DNA of 64,000 nt from an uncultured Porphyromonadaceae bacterium (GCA_902461565.1 CABPYL010000002.1:1-64000), one strand, 5' to 3'. Positions 44,349-54,211 are shown, counted from the first letter of the stretch. Notes: generated from the sequence alone by a model not told the origin. Translations and numbers: made by a program.

Positions 44349-45309
44349 TTATATACTCGGCGCTGTCGGCAGAGAGTTGTACGTTATATAGTTTTTCCGG
44401 AACGTCCGTGAGTTTCAGTTTCACTTTATTTGAGCGCATTGGCTGTATCGTTTTGTAGTCGGCCACAACGCGGAAGTTTGTGCTTCCTTTAGAGTATGCG
44501 CTCAGCGGCACCATGAAGAAAGCATCTATCTGGGCCGGAAATGTAATAAGTTTTATATTCTGGGGGACGTTCACAGGTTCAATAACAACCTTACGGCTCT
44601 TGAATATCATCGGTTCGACGATAAATGTAACGTCTACGCTGTCCGGAATAACTCTTGTATGAGGCGGCGCGAGGAGTTTGACACGTCTTGTTGTAGTGTT
44701 CTCAAGTCCTACGAGACGTATCGGTTCTGTAAGGATGCGTGTATAGTTATCGGGAAGTTCGTCGCCGTTGGCCACGAACAGACGGACGGTGTCCGGAGAA
44801 ACTTTGGGCTTGCCGACGAGCGCTGCCTGCGGGGCGGCGGTAACTTTGTAATCGGCCTTGACGGTCATGTCGTATCCGGCATGAGTGGTGTAACTCAGCA
44901 AAAGTGTATCGGGGTATACGACGTTAACCTGAGCGCCGCCGGCGGCATTGCGTACCAATGCCTTCAGTTCGGCATTGCTAACGCGCACAAGGCCATTTTT
45001 GCGGTACGCACGGAAATCCACATCTACGGCGGGAGAACCCCCTACCGACATTTTCAGCAGCTGTGTTCCGCGGCAACGCAGGTTAACGCTTAGGGCTTCC
45101 GGGCCGGTAGTTATCAGTGTAACCGAATCCGGAACGTGAGATATCTTAAGAGGCATACGAAAATCGTGCTGCTCCTCTTCGTTGAGGGTCAGCACGATCC
45201 ATAGTATGGCCGATATAAACACAAAAATCATGAACATCCACACGTCGCGGCCGCGTGGCGAGCGCATTAAAGCTAATGCACGGCGGAAGATATCTTGAAT
45301 CTTGTGCAC
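44335..45309 (-). CDS. YbbR/CdaR-like membrane-anchored protein
   Basis: 324 residues. One N-terminal TM (about 22-44, MFMIFVFISAILWIVLTL) is followed by extracytoplasmic YbbR repeats with recurring Val-x-Pro-x-x-V patterns (for example PKVSPDTVRLF and RVIPDSVDVTF). In Firmicutes such proteins (CdaR) regulate the c-di-AMP cyclase; no cyclase gene is in this window, so that role is not shown. It lies 12 nt after yajC. Confidence 0.82.
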   Translation of the reverse strand: MHKIQDIFRRALALMRSPRGRDVWMFMIFVFISAILWIVLTLNEEEQHDFRMPLKISHVPDSVTLITTGPEALSVNLRCRGTQLLKMSVGGSPAVDVDFRAYRKNGLVRVSNAELKALVRNAAGGAQVNVVYPDTLLLSYTTHAGYDMTVKADYKVTAAPQAALVGKPKVSPDTVRLFVANGDELPDNYTRILTEPIRLVGLENTTTRRVKLLAPPHTRVIPDSVDVTFIVEPMIFKSRKVVIEPVNVPQNIKLITFPAQIDAFFMVPLSAYSKGSTNFRVVADYKTIQPMRSNKVKLKLTDVPEKLYNVQLSADSAEYIIERR

Positions 45310-45321
45310 GTTGCGGAGTTA

Positions 45322-45657
45322 TTATTTCTGCTGGTTTTCGCCGTTCTGTGCAGCAGCGTTGGCATCGACAGCAGAGGGATATACGGAACCTTTGTCGATA
45401 CGGATACGTACGCCGTTGGAAATTTCAACAACGAAGTATGTGTCTTTTATTTCTTTGATTGTGCCGTAGATACCTCCAGCGGTAACGATATCGCTACCGG
45501 CAGCGAGAGATTCACGGAATTTTTTGATTTCTTTCTGTCGCTTCTGCTGCGGGCGAATCATAAAGAAGTAGAAGATTGCGAAAAGGGCTACAATCATAAG
45601 GATACTGCCCATTCCGCCGCCGGCGGCGCCGGCCTGAAGGAGAATGAAGATGCTCAT
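45322..45657 (-). CDS. yajC: Preprotein translocase subunit YajC
   Basis: 111 residues. One TM (about 18-36), then the YajC signature FMIRPQQKRQKE and the strand-rich GSDIVTAGGIYGTIKEI segment. It associates with SecDF next to SecYEG. It lies 23 nt downstream of nusB. Confidence 0.94.
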   Translation of the reverse strand: MSIFILLQAGAAGGGMGSILMIVALFAIFYFFMIRPQQKRQKEIKKFRESLAAGSDIVTAGGIYGTIKEIKDTYFVVEISNGVRIRIDKGSVYPSAVDANAAAQNGENQQK

Positions 45658-45680
45658 TGTAGGTTTTATAATTATCGGGG

Positions 45681-47141
45681 TTATTTTTTGTCTATGATAC
45701 CGTCGGTCTGCAACATCTTGACAACTGAGAACAGTATTCCGTTGATAAATTGACCGCTACGGGGGGTAGAGTAGTCGTTGGCTATTTCGATATACTCGTT
45801 CATCGTAACAGGAATGGGAATTGTGGGGAAGTTGATGATTTCGGCAATGGCCGTAAGCATCAGCACAATGTCCATAAAGGCAAGTCGTTCGGAATCCCAC
45901 TGCTTGTTATCGATGAAACGGTCGATATAACTGCGGTATGTCTCGCGGTTGGTAACAACGTATTCGAACAGTTGCGTTCCAAATCTCTCGTCGTCTTTAT
46001 TCATGAATTTGGGTAACAGCTCTATTGTACCTGCCGGCAGCGCTTTTTCGTTGTCGTCGGGCGAAGCAAAACTGCGACGTATTGTCTTGAGGACGAAAGT
46101 TCCCATTATCTGGAGGTCGTCGTTCCAGTATACCGAGCGTGTTTCCAGTATATCGCTAAGCTCGTCGGACGGCAGTATTATTGTCCGCAAGACTTCGCGC
46201 CAGAAGTTTGCGTCCGTGGCGAAGTCTCCGGCGGGAGTCTCTATGTACTCCTTGTACAGGTCGGATGCCAGAATCCGGTCGAGAAGGGTATTGAATAACA
46301 GGTCGCTGTCGCGCCACGAAGAACTGTCGGCTTCAGGATTGTCGGTGATGTATTTTTGCAGGGGTTCACACTTGCGAAGGGCTTCTACAAAAAGATTGTC
46401 GGCCAGACGCATGTTGGGATTAAGATCCTCAGGGGTCGGTAAATATTTGTGCTTGGCGTCGTCGATGCGGCGTAACTGAAGGTCGGTGATATGTACAGGC
46501 AGTTCCAATAGTGCGTGATACAGACTGTAGGCCAACGCAAGCGAGCGGTCAAGGGCATTACGGGCGTTGAGATATGTAGCGCGGGTTTCATCGAAAGAGC
46601 CGAGGGTAGCCACAAACATCTTTAAGCCTTGTTCAAGCCCTACGTGGCTGAAGCTGTCGCTTTGGCGCAGAATTCGTTCCACAGTTTTGCTTTTGCGTAT
46701 TGTGGTGGAGAAAATTGTGGTCCAGAACGCAACATCATCGGCCATTTCAAGTTTACGCTTGCGCTTGAAATCGTTGTATGCAGCAGTCTCGGTAATGGCT
46801 GTAACAAGTTCGGGCAGGCAAGAGTCGAACTTGCTAAGGCTGTCGCGATACCGGTTTATAATAGTCTGCATTGCAGGATCTGAGCGCAGAGCCTGTCCAA
46901 CACGATTCTTCTTGAGAACGGCATCGGGCACTATTTTGGCGCCGGATGCAGCACCGAGTGGTATGGAAGATAGCTTTTGAAGGAGGAAAAGGAAGTCGAT
47001 ATAAACAGAATATGCAAAAAGTCGGTCTCGGTTGGTTTCGCCATCGCGCGGAGCCGGTTCCAACTTAAAATCCGTGCGGGTGAGTAGATATGAATAGAGA
47101 ATCTGAATAGTTTTGATTCTTATTAAACTACGGTTTATCAT
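45681..47141 (-). CDS. nusB: Transcription antitermination factor NusB, enlarged by an internal duplication
   Basis: 486 residues, against about 140 in E. coli and, from memory, about 310 in Bacteroides. The start MINRSLIRIKTIQILYSYLL and the end (about 417-479, AFMDIVLMLTAIAEIINFP, PRSGQFINGIL) are NusB. In between two segments look like copies: AYSVY at 43-47 and AYSLY at 204-208, then VAFW (137-140) and ANFW (311-314), each followed by similar S-x5-IL and L-x-L helices. NusB with NusE binds boxA RNA in rRNA antitermination. The extra copy may add a binding surface. It has its own -7 box and heads nusB-yajC-ybbR-coaE. Confidence 0.88.
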   Translation of the reverse strand: MINRSLIRIKTIQILYSYLLTRTDFKLEPAPRDGETNRDRLFAYSVYIDFLFLLQKLSSIPLGAASGAKIVPDAVLKKNRVGQALRSDPAMQTIINRYRDSLSKFDSCLPELVTAITETAAYNDFKRKRKLEMADDVAFWTTIFSTTIRKSKTVERILRQSDSFSHVGLEQGLKMFVATLGSFDETRATYLNARNALDRSLALAYSLYHALLELPVHITDLQLRRIDDAKHKYLPTPEDLNPNMRLADNLFVEALRKCEPLQKYITDNPEADSSSWRDSDLLFNTLLDRILASDLYKEYIETPAGDFATDANFWREVLRTIILPSDELSDILETRSVYWNDDLQIMGTFVLKTIRRSFASPDDNEKALPAGTIELLPKFMNKDDERFGTQLFEYVVTNRETYRSYIDRFIDNKQWDSERLAFMDIVLMLTAIAEIINFPTIPIPVTMNEYIEIANDYSTPRSGQFINGILFSVVKMLQTDGIIDKK

Positions 47142-47171
47142 ATTCTTAATGTTCTATCTTGTATTTTAGTG

Positions 47172-47179
47172 CAAAGATA
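47172..47179 (-). promoter_or_regulatory. -7 box for the nusB operon
   Basis: Minus strand TATCTTTG fits TAnnTTTG, 30 nt before the nusB start. It suggests an internal promoter within the longer minus-strand run. Confidence 0.5.
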
Positions 47180-47229
47180 AGTACAATTTTTCGAATAGCA
47201 GTGAGACGGAGGAGGAAAAAATAACAGAA

Positions 47230-48300
47230 TTATGCTTCTTGGCTGTCTGAAGAGGGATTCTGGGCTGCTAACGGATTCCAGCCTTGGGCACGCAACTGAA
47301 TTTCTGCACCGTCGCGCGTTACGAGTGCGCATCCCAGTTCAGGCTTGCAGATGTATCCGATTGTGCGTACGCCTTCTATCTTCTGTATTTTTTCGTGGTC
47401 GGCTAAAGGTACTGTAAACAGAAGCTCGTAATCCTCGCCGCCATTCAGGGCCGCTGTAACAAGGTTCATGTTAAGTTCCTCGGCCATCACGGCAGTCTGA
47501 TAGTCGATAGGTATACGGTCTTCATAAACACGGCAACCTGTGTCGCTGTCTTTGCATATATGAATTAATTCCGATGACAAACCATCGCTGATATCCATCA
47601 TTGCCGTTGGCTGAATGCCTTCTTTTGCGAGAGCTGCGATAATATCGCGGCGCGCTTCAGGCTTAAGCTGGCGTTCTACAAGATATTCTTTACCGGCAAA
47701 GTCCGGCTGAAAATCTTTTTGTCCGGCAGAAGCTGTTTTTTCGCGCTCAAGCAGCTGTAATCCCATATAGGCTGCTCCGAGGTCGCCGCTGACACATATA
47801 AGGTCGGTGTCATGGGCGCCCGATCGTAGTACCGCTTTGCCTTTAGGTGCTTCGCCGATACACGTTATTGATATCACCAGACCTTGGTTAGAGGCGGAGG
47901 TATCGCCGCCGACGATGTCAACGCCGTATTCTTCGCATGCTATGCGCATGCCGGCGTACAGTTCCTCGATATGTTCTACGGTGAATCGGCGAGATATACC
48001 TAACGACACAGTTATCTGGCGTGGTTTGCCGTTCATTGCATAAATATCGGAAAAGTTTACTACCGCAGCTTTGTATCCGAGATGTTTGAGTGGAACGTAA
48101 GTAAGGTCGAAGTGTACGTTCTCCAACAGGAGGTCGGTGGTAACAAGGATGTCTTTGTCTTCGGGATAGTGAAGGACAGCAGCATCGTCGCCAACGGAAA
48201 CAACAGTTGATTCGTTCACCGGTTTCAGGCCTTTGGTGATATGGTCGATAAGACCGAATTCACCTAAAGTAGAGATTTCAGTTTGTTTGTCTTCGGACAT
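47230..48300 (-). CDS. thiL: Thiamine-monophosphate kinase
   Basis: 356 residues from ATG 48300 (MSEDKQTEISTLGEFGLIDHI); an in-frame ATG at 48348 lacks family similarity. Motifs: VGDDAAVL near residue 36, TTDLLLENVHFD, DIVGGDTSAS and MMDISDGLSSEL, all of ThiL. It makes thiamine diphosphate from the monophosphate. No TPP riboswitch is seen, and no other thiamine gene is nearby. Confidence 0.94.
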   Translation of the reverse strand: MSEDKQTEISTLGEFGLIDHITKGLKPVNESTVVSVGDDAAVLHYPEDKDILVTTDLLLENVHFDLTYVPLKHLGYKAAVVNFSDIYAMNGKPRQITVSLGISRRFTVEHIEELYAGMRIACEEYGVDIVGGDTSASNQGLVISITCIGEAPKGKAVLRSGAHDTDLICVSGDLGAAYMGLQLLEREKTASAGQKDFQPDFAGKEYLVERQLKPEARRDIIAALAKEGIQPTAMMDISDGLSSELIHICKDSDTGCRVYEDRIPIDYQTAVMAEELNMNLVTAALNGGEDYELLFTVPLADHEKIQKIEGVRTIGYICKPELGCALVTRDGAEIQLRAQGWNPLAAQNPSSDSQEA

Positions 48301-48366
48301 AGGATATATGTATAAAACGGCAGCCGGCACGCACCGGCCGCGCGTCATGTGAAGATAATGTTAGTA

Positions 48367-49179
48367 TCAGCAACGTTCAACCATTGCCTTGACAATGGCT
48401 TCTACAGTCGGCTGTGCCTTTACAGCAGCTTTCTGTACCTCTTCGTGCGAGGGAACTTCGGTGATATCTTTGCCGCCGAGGTCGGTGATAACCGAGATAC
48501 CGAATACGCGTAGTCCCGTATGACGGGCAACGATAACCTCGGGTACAGTGGACATGCCTACTGCATCGCCACCGATAACACGGAAATATTCATATTCGGC
48601 CGGAGTCTCGAAAGTCGGTCCCGGAGTGCCTACATATACGCCGTGCATGAGCCGTATGTTTTTTTCTGCAGCAATAGTGTCGGCCAGTTCGATGTACTTC
48701 TTGTCGTATGGTTCCGTCATTGCAGGAAAACGCGGGCCAAGTTCCTCGTAGTTTTTGCCTCGAAGGGGATTCTCGGGGAACAGGTTGATATGGTCGGTAA
48801 TAACCATAACGTCGCCAACCTTGAATTCCTTGTTCATGCCTCCGGCGGCGTTGCTTACGAACAGCGTCTCAACTCCTAAGGCCTTGAAAACTCGCACAGG
48901 GAATGTAACTGTTTTCATGTCGTAGCCTTCGTAGTAATGGAAACGGCCCTGCATGGCCATAACCCGCTTACCGCCCATCTTGCCAAAGATGAGGTTGCCG
49001 CTGTGGCCCTGCACTGTGGAAACGGGGAAATTGGGGATTTCGGAGTAAGGGATAAAGATTTTGTCTTCGATATGGTCTACCAGATTTCCAAGGCCGGTGC
49101 CGAGGATAATGGCAAGTTTAGGCATTTCTCCTGCGCGTTGGCGGAGAAATTCGGCTGTCTGTTTGATTTTTTCGAGCAT
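48367..49179 (-). CDS. punA: Purine-nucleoside phosphorylase, trimeric type
   Basis: 270 residues. Family motifs: [34 protein letters not shown] and the specificity region ending in a [10 protein letters not shown] segment. It splits (deoxy)inosine and (deoxy)guanosine with phosphate for purine salvage. A weak dyad after it (48323-48338) may be a partial terminator before thiL. Confidence 0.93.
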   Translation of the reverse strand: MLEKIKQTAEFLRQRAGEMPKLAIILGTGLGNLVDHIEDKIFIPYSEIPNFPVSTVQGHSGNLIFGKMGGKRVMAMQGRFHYYEGYDMKTVTFPVRVFKALGVETLFVSNAAGGMNKEFKVGDVMVITDHINLFPENPLRGKNYEELGPRFPAMTEPYDKKYIELADTIAAEKNIRLMHGVYVGTPGPTFETPAEYEYFRVIGGDAVGMSTVPEVIVARHTGLRVFGISVITDLGGKDITEVPSHEEVQKAAVKAQPTVEAIVKAMVERC

Positions 49180-49243
49180 GATGCTTGTGTTATGTTGTTA
49201 TGTTATAACGCCGGTGTGATACGCCGGGTTTTGGTTGAGGAAA

Positions 49244-50335
49244 TTATTTATGTTTTTCGCGGATCAGCTTGTCTATGGATTCAATGAAGTCGGGCTGACC
49301 GCTGCTGCTGTCGAATTCTACCTGTACAGGCAAGAAAAATGTTACTGCTTTCAGTTCGTGCGGGAAATATGGATTTGCCGCCAGGCGTACGGCGTCTTTC
49401 TCTGTAGTTACAATAAGGCACTGCTTGCCTTTCAGCTGACGGTAACGCTGGAGGATATAGTCAATGTCCTTACGGGAGTACTTGTGGTGGTCGGCGAAAA
49501 TGTCGACTTTTACTTTTGCCTGAAAACTTTTCAGGTGCCGCACAAAAGGTCTTGGGTTACCGATGCCCGCAATGGCCAGAATTGTATCTCCGGCGTCGAG
49601 CCAGTCTATATAAGGTACCGCACTTACCGCATCCGGAAATACGGGTTGCAGTGGCAGATACTGAAAATGCGAGAAAAACAGGTTCTGGTACGGCTGTAGG
49701 TCATAGTCGCGTTTCACCTGCCAGTAGTCGATTGGTCGCATGTTTGGCGGGCATTTGCCGACAACAAGAATATCGGCGCGGTTGATGCCGCGGCTCGGTT
49801 CGCGCAGACGTCCATAGGGGAGCATCCTGTCGGTATATATCGGCCGGGCGTATTCTGCGACGACAACAGATACAGTGGGACGGACGTAGCGGTGCTGGAA
49901 AGCATCGTCGAGCACGATCATTTCTATGCCCGGTTCCAGACGCATAAGTTCTGTGATACCTTTTACGCGTTCTTCGCATACGGCGACAATTACTTCGCCC
50001 TTGAACTTGCGATATATCTGATACGATTCATCTCCGATATCACGTGGCATGGTGTTGGCGCCCGCCATCACAAAACCTTTGGTTTCGCGACGATAGCCGC
50101 GGCTGAGTACAGCGATGCGGCGGTTGCGGCGGAAAGCTTCCACAATATATTCCACTAATGGAGTTTTGCCAGTTCCTCCTACCGAGATATTTCCCACGCA
50201 CACTATAGGTACGTCGAAGTCTTTCTCGGGTAGCACTTTCCAGTCGAAAAGTTTATTGCGCACGTATGTAACCGCACCATAAACTTTGGAGCATGGCAGG
50301 AGGACAAGTTTTGCAAAAACGGTTCGGCCTTTCAT
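49244..50335 (-). CDS. lpxK: Tetraacyldisaccharide 4'-kinase
   Basis: 363 residues. An N-terminal amphipathic/TM helix is followed by the P-loop NISVGGTGKTPLVEYI near residue 49-64, then SRGYRRET and LDDAFQHR, the catalytic Asp-Asp/His motif of LpxK. It phosphorylates the 4' position of the lipid A precursor at the inner membrane. It lies 15 nt downstream of sppA. Confidence 0.94.
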   Translation of the reverse strand: MKGRTVFAKLVLLPCSKVYGAVTYVRNKLFDWKVLPEKDFDVPIVCVGNISVGGTGKTPLVEYIVEAFRRNRRIAVLSRGYRRETKGFVMAGANTMPRDIGDESYQIYRKFKGEVIVAVCEERVKGITELMRLEPGIEMIVLDDAFQHRYVRPTVSVVVAEYARPIYTDRMLPYGRLREPSRGINRADILVVGKCPPNMRPIDYWQVKRDYDLQPYQNLFFSHFQYLPLQPVFPDAVSAVPYIDWLDAGDTILAIAGIGNPRPFVRHLKSFQAKVKVDIFADHHKYSRKDIDYILQRYRQLKGKQCLIVTTEKDAVRLAANPYFPHELKAVTFFLPVQVEFDSSSGQPDFIESIDKLIREKHK

Positions 50336-50350
50336 CGTGCTTGAGATGCT

Positions 50351-52111
50351 TTATTTAATGATTACTTCGGGCATAAGGGCCTGCATCGGATTGGCGTTTC
50401 GTAATTTACGCACGACGTCGATGCAGCGCATGGTCTCGGGATCGTAAGCAGCAGCTTTGAGATTGCTGAAATCCATGCTTTCACGTAGAAATTTCTGCCA
50501 GATTTCTTCTTCAACAGTGGGGTAGGACTTGAAGTCTTCCGGATTCAAATCAAGCTCTCCGGCCATCGCCCTGATGGTGGTTCCAAGAGAACCAAGATGG
50601 TCCACAAGGCCAAGTTTCAAGGCGTCGGAACCAACCCAGACACGTCCTTCGGCGATTTTCTTTACATCGTCCTGCGACATGCCGCGGCCTTCAGCCACAC
50701 GCTTGGTAAAGAGGTCGTAGATATTCTCCACGCTCTGTTGCATTGCATCGTGTTGCTGCGGTGTCATAGGCTCGAATATACTTATGCCTGCTGCGTTGGG
50801 GTTGGTCTGGACGGTACTGAAAGTGAGACCGAGTTTGTCTGTTAAAAGTCCGGAGAAATCGGGTATGAGACCGAATACGCCAATAGAACCAGTAATTGTA
50901 GTGCGGTCGGCAAAAATGGAATCGGCACCGCAGCTTATGTAATAACCGCCTGAAGCGGCATAGCCGCCCATCGAGACATAGTATGGTTTGTCTTTGCTCT
51001 TGAAGTACTCTAACGCGCTCCAGATTTGCTCGGAAGCGAAAGCACTGCCGCCTGGCGAGTTTACGCGCATCACCATTCCGGCAACATTGTCATCATCGGC
51101 CAATTTTGTAATTTCCTCTACCATCGGACCTGTTACGATACCTTCGCTTCCGGAATCGTAGATGTTGCCGACGGCATAGAGAACAGCGATATGTCGTTTT
51201 CCGGATGTCAGCTCTGCCAATGCGTTGCTTGTCGAGAGATATTCGGAAGGTGTGATAAGGCGCGGATCCTCATCGCTGAGACCGGACTTGGCTGCTAGGC
51301 AATCGGATATCTGGCGGCCGTACAGCAATGTGTCTGCCAATGCGGGAATAAAGAAATCGGCAGTACGGGTACTTATCATCTCCGAGGCAAGGCTGCGCAC
51401 AATTGAATCGGACATATTGCGGTTTGTGGCGATGGTGCCGGAAATATAATTCCAGATAGTATCGGTATACTGAACAATCTGTTGGCGTGCCGGTTCGCTT
51501 ATTTTGTCGAGAATATAAGGCTCAACGGCACTCTTGTATGTTCCCACTTTAAGAACCTGCACTTTAACGCCCACTTTGTCGAGCAGGCCCTTGTAGAATG
51601 GCACTATGTTGCCAACACCGTGAATGTCGATTGCACCTACGGGGTTAAGAGCTATGATATCGGCTGCGGAAGCAAGTGTGTAATCGCCCTGGGTGTAATT
51701 GTCGGAATAGGCATATATCCATTTGCCAGATTTTTTGAATTCGATAATCGCTTCCATCAGTTCCTCACGGTCTGCCGGAGCCATAACGGCTCCACGACAA
51801 TCGAGGTACAGGCCTTTGATGTTCTTGTCGCTGGCGGCAGCCTTCAGCGAGGCAAGCATTTGTTCAAGTGTTGGAGCGTCGGAATTCTCCGACAGGATAA
51901 GCTGCTGGAAAGATACAATCTGGTCGCGGTCTAAGATTTCGCCGTCCAGTTTAAAATGCAGTACTGAATTTTTTTGAAGTCCTGTGCCGCTGTCGCTGCT
52001 TTTGCCCAAAAATATACCGGCAAGCATCAGTCCTCCGAAGAAAATCAAAAGTAGGGAAATCCAGAGGCCGGCCATTGTGCCGAGCATTGAGATGAAAAAT
52101 TTCTTAAGCAT
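50351..52111 (-). CDS. sppA: Signal peptide peptidase SppA, 67-kDa type
   Basis: 586 residues, the full tandem-domain form. One N-terminal TM (about 10-32). The general-base Lys is in GTYKSAVEP (N-terminal half) and the nucleophile Ser in GGYAASGGYY (C-terminal half), as in E. coli SppA. It degrades released signal peptides in the membrane. First gene of the minus-strand run, with a -7 box about 100 nt upstream. Confidence 0.94.
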   Translation of the reverse strand: MLKKFFISMLGTMAGLWISLLLIFFGGLMLAGIFLGKSSDSGTGLQKNSVLHFKLDGEILDRDQIVSFQQLILSENSDAPTLEQMLASLKAAASDKNIKGLYLDCRGAVMAPADREELMEAIIEFKKSGKWIYAYSDNYTQGDYTLASAADIIALNPVGAIDIHGVGNIVPFYKGLLDKVGVKVQVLKVGTYKSAVEPYILDKISEPARQQIVQYTDTIWNYISGTIATNRNMSDSIVRSLASEMISTRTADFFIPALADTLLYGRQISDCLAAKSGLSDEDPRLITPSEYLSTSNALAELTSGKRHIAVLYAVGNIYDSGSEGIVTGPMVEEITKLADDDNVAGMVMRVNSPGGSAFASEQIWSALEYFKSKDKPYYVSMGGYAASGGYYISCGADSIFADRTTITGSIGVFGLIPDFSGLLTDKLGLTFSTVQTNPNAAGISIFEPMTPQQHDAMQQSVENIYDLFTKRVAEGRGMSQDDVKKIAEGRVWVGSDALKLGLVDHLGSLGTTIRAMAGELDLNPEDFKSYPTVEEEIWQKFLRESMDFSNLKAAAYDPETMRCIDVVRKLRNANPMQALMPEVIIK

Positions 52112-52209
52112 TGCAAATTGCTTTGTATGAGTGTGTTTGGTTGAATATTCAGTTGACCGGAGCCCAAGGCTTATATTGCCGTTACCGGCGGAAATTGCCT
52201 TTAAGTTTA

Positions 52210-52217
52210 CAAAATTA
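52210..52217 (-). promoter_or_regulatory. -7 box for the sppA-lpxK run
   Basis: Minus strand TAATTTTG, about 98 nt before the sppA start. The -33 element is unclear. Confidence 0.5.
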
Positions 52218-52320
52218 GCAATTATTTATCGGTCTGCCAATAAATCCGTATAATAATGTGGGGATTTTGTAAAAAATGGAGATGAGATGAAGATGGTGCT
52301 GCTGTGTTCATAAAATTTCG

Positions 52321-52328
52321 TAACTTTG
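52321..52328 (+). promoter_or_regulatory. -7 box for the pseudouridine synthase-fmt operon
   Basis: TAACTTTG fits TAnnTTTG, 18 nt before ATG 52347. A TTG start at 52326 lies inside the box and is therefore excluded. Confidence 0.55.
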
Positions 52329-52346
52329 CAACAAATAATCCATATC

Positions 52347-53042
52347 ATGGAGATACTCTACGAAGACAACCACATAATAATCGTCAATAAAGCCTGCGGA
52401 GAGATTGTGCAAGGCGACAAAACCGGCGACGAGCCACTGAGCGAAACGCTGAAAGCGTACATAAAACGGCGAGATAATAAGCCTGGCAACGTATTCATGG
52501 GAGTGGTCCATCGTCTGGACCGTCCGGTAAGCGGGGTTGTGGTGTTTGCCAAAACGTCGAAAGCTTTGTCGAGACTGAACGCTATGTTTGCTGCCGGAGA
52601 TGTACACAAAACATACTGGGCTATAAGTCGTAATGTGCCTGAAAAGCCAGAGGCGACTCTTACGCACTGGATAAAATGTGTGGAGCGAAACAACAAGTCG
52701 TATGCCTCTGCCACACCGACCGACGGTGCCAAAGAGGCCAGGCTTGCATATCGTCTTATAGCCAAAGGAGAACGGTATTGCCTGCTGGAGGTGCGTCTGA
52801 TGACGGGACGGAAACATCAGATCCGTGTGCAGCTGTCGAATATCGGATGTCCTGTGCGGGGCGACCTGAAATATGGCGATAGACGCAGCAATCCCGATGG
52901 TGGCATTTCATTGCATGCTCGCAGAATACAGTTTATTCATCCGGTTTCCGGTAAAGAGATTGATGTAACGGCTCCGGTGCCCGAAGATAATCTTTGGAAA
53001 TCACTGGAAGATATTGTTAACAAGCAAAATGCACAACAATGA
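52347..53042 (+). CDS. RluA-family pseudouridine synthase
   Basis: 231 residues from ATG 52347. EILYEDNHIIIVNKA is the usual start, and the catalytic Asp lies in HRLDRPVSG. The C-terminal strands GRKHQIRVQLS and GDLKYGD follow. There is no S4 domain, so it belongs to the short RluA/RluC group; the RNA target (rRNA or tRNA) cannot be told. It overlaps fmt by 4 nt, so the two are one operon. Confidence 0.9.
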   Translation: MEILYEDNHIIIVNKACGEIVQGDKTGDEPLSETLKAYIKRRDNKPGNVFMGVVHRLDRPVSGVVVFAKTSKALSRLNAMFAAGDVHKTYWAISRNVPEKPEATLTHWIKCVERNNKSYASATPTDGAKEARLAYRLIAKGERYCLLEVRLMTGRKHQIRVQLSNIGCPVRGDLKYGDRRSNPDGGISLHARRIQFIHPVSGKEIDVTAPVPEDNLWKSLEDIVNKQNAQQ

Positions 53043-54016
53043 CTAAAGAAGAACTTAAAATAGTATTTTTCGGCACACCCGAGTTTGCGGTGGCAAGTCT
53101 GGATGCCCTTGTACAGGGAGGATATAATGTTGCCGCCGTGGTTACCATGCCGGATAAAGCATCGGGCCGCGGTCAGCATCTCAACTTCTCCGCGGTAAAA
53201 AAATATGCTGTCGAAAAAGGTTTGCCGGTGCTCCAGCCGGAGCGTCTGAAAGATGAAGAATTCGTGGCCGCACTCAGTGCTGTTGAGGCCGATCTTTTTA
53301 TTGTGATTGCATTCCGGATGTTGCCGGAGGTGGTGTGGAGTATGCCTCCTATGGGTACATTTAATCTGCATGGTTCTCTGCTGCCACATTATCGTGGAGC
53401 TGCTCCTTTGAACCGTGCCGTTATGAACGGAGAGAAAACTACCGGTGTTACAACATTCATGCTTAAGAAAGAGATTGATACCGGCGACATATTGTGCCGC
53501 GAATCCATCGAAATCGGCGAGGATGAAAACGTAGGATCTGTACACGACCGTCTTATGGCGATAGGCGCGCGCCTTACTGTACATACCGTCGACCAGCTGT
53601 TGGCCGGAACGCTTGTGCCGCAGCCTCAGGATGAACTTCTTGCCGGGCTGGAGGCTACGCCGGCGCCTAAAATATTTAAAGAGGATTGTCGCATCGACTG
53701 GCAGCGTACTGCCTCTGAGATCCACAACCATGTACGCGGCTTATCGCCGTATCCTGCTGCATGGAGTACTGTGCGATTAGGCTCAGATGAGCTCACAACC
53801 ATAAAAATATTGGCCACACATAAGGAGAATGCTCCGAGAACTCTTGCACCAGGCGAACTGATGCTACATGGTAGAAAAGCTTATGTTGGATGTGGTGGCG
53901 CAGAGTCTTTGCAGCTTATAGAAGTTCAGCCTGCCGGCAAGCGTCCTATGAGCGCTCCAGATTATCTGCGTGGCCTCCGTCTTGGCGAGAACGCGCGTAA
54001 TCCGCACCTTGAATAG
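53039..54016 (+). CDS. fmt: Methionyl-tRNA formyltransferase
   Basis: 325 residues. IVFFGTPEFAV at the start, then the catalytic region SLLPHYRGAAPLNRAVMNGE with the Asn-His pair (NLHGSLLP), and the C-terminal tRNA-binding beta-barrel (about 205-315). It formylates initiator Met-tRNA using 10-formyl-THF. No def gene is nearby. Confidence 0.96.
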   Translation: MTKEELKIVFFGTPEFAVASLDALVQGGYNVAAVVTMPDKASGRGQHLNFSAVKKYAVEKGLPVLQPERLKDEEFVAALSAVEADLFIVIAFRMLPEVVWSMPPMGTFNLHGSLLPHYRGAAPLNRAVMNGEKTTGVTTFMLKKEIDTGDILCRESIEIGEDENVGSVHDRLMAIGARLTVHTVDQLLAGTLVPQPQDELLAGLEATPAPKIFKEDCRIDWQRTASEIHNHVRGLSPYPAAWSTVRLGSDELTTIKILATHKENAPRTLAPGELMLHGRKAYVGCGGAESLQLIEVQPAGKRPMSAPDYLRGLRLGENARNPHLE

Positions 54017-54211
54017 CCCATTTTAACACTCTTTATTTAATATTTCGGGCATTCCGGCGTTGAATATGTACAAAATTTTGTAATTTTACGCCTAAATTCA
54101 TATAGACATCCATGCCGGACTTTAGTGAACAAACTCCGGTGAAAAATGTTAAAATTTCAAGGGGCTAAAACAACCCCGAGAAATAGACATTTAACTAAAA
54201 GGTTTACTATT
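54017..54211 (+). promoter_or_regulatory. Leader region with a 14-nt A+T palindrome before the small membrane protein
   Basis: The gap holds a perfect palindrome TACAAAATTTTGTA (54069-54082) overlapping a -7-like TAATTTTA (54081-54088). A start point near 54095 would give a leader of about 115 nt. The last base of the box differs from the consensus G, so the promoter call is weak. Confidence 0.35.

Noticed and set aside
47142..48366. TPP riboswitch near thiL
   Set aside because: The spaces before and after thiL are short (66 and 88 nt) and show none of the conserved TPP-box sequences.
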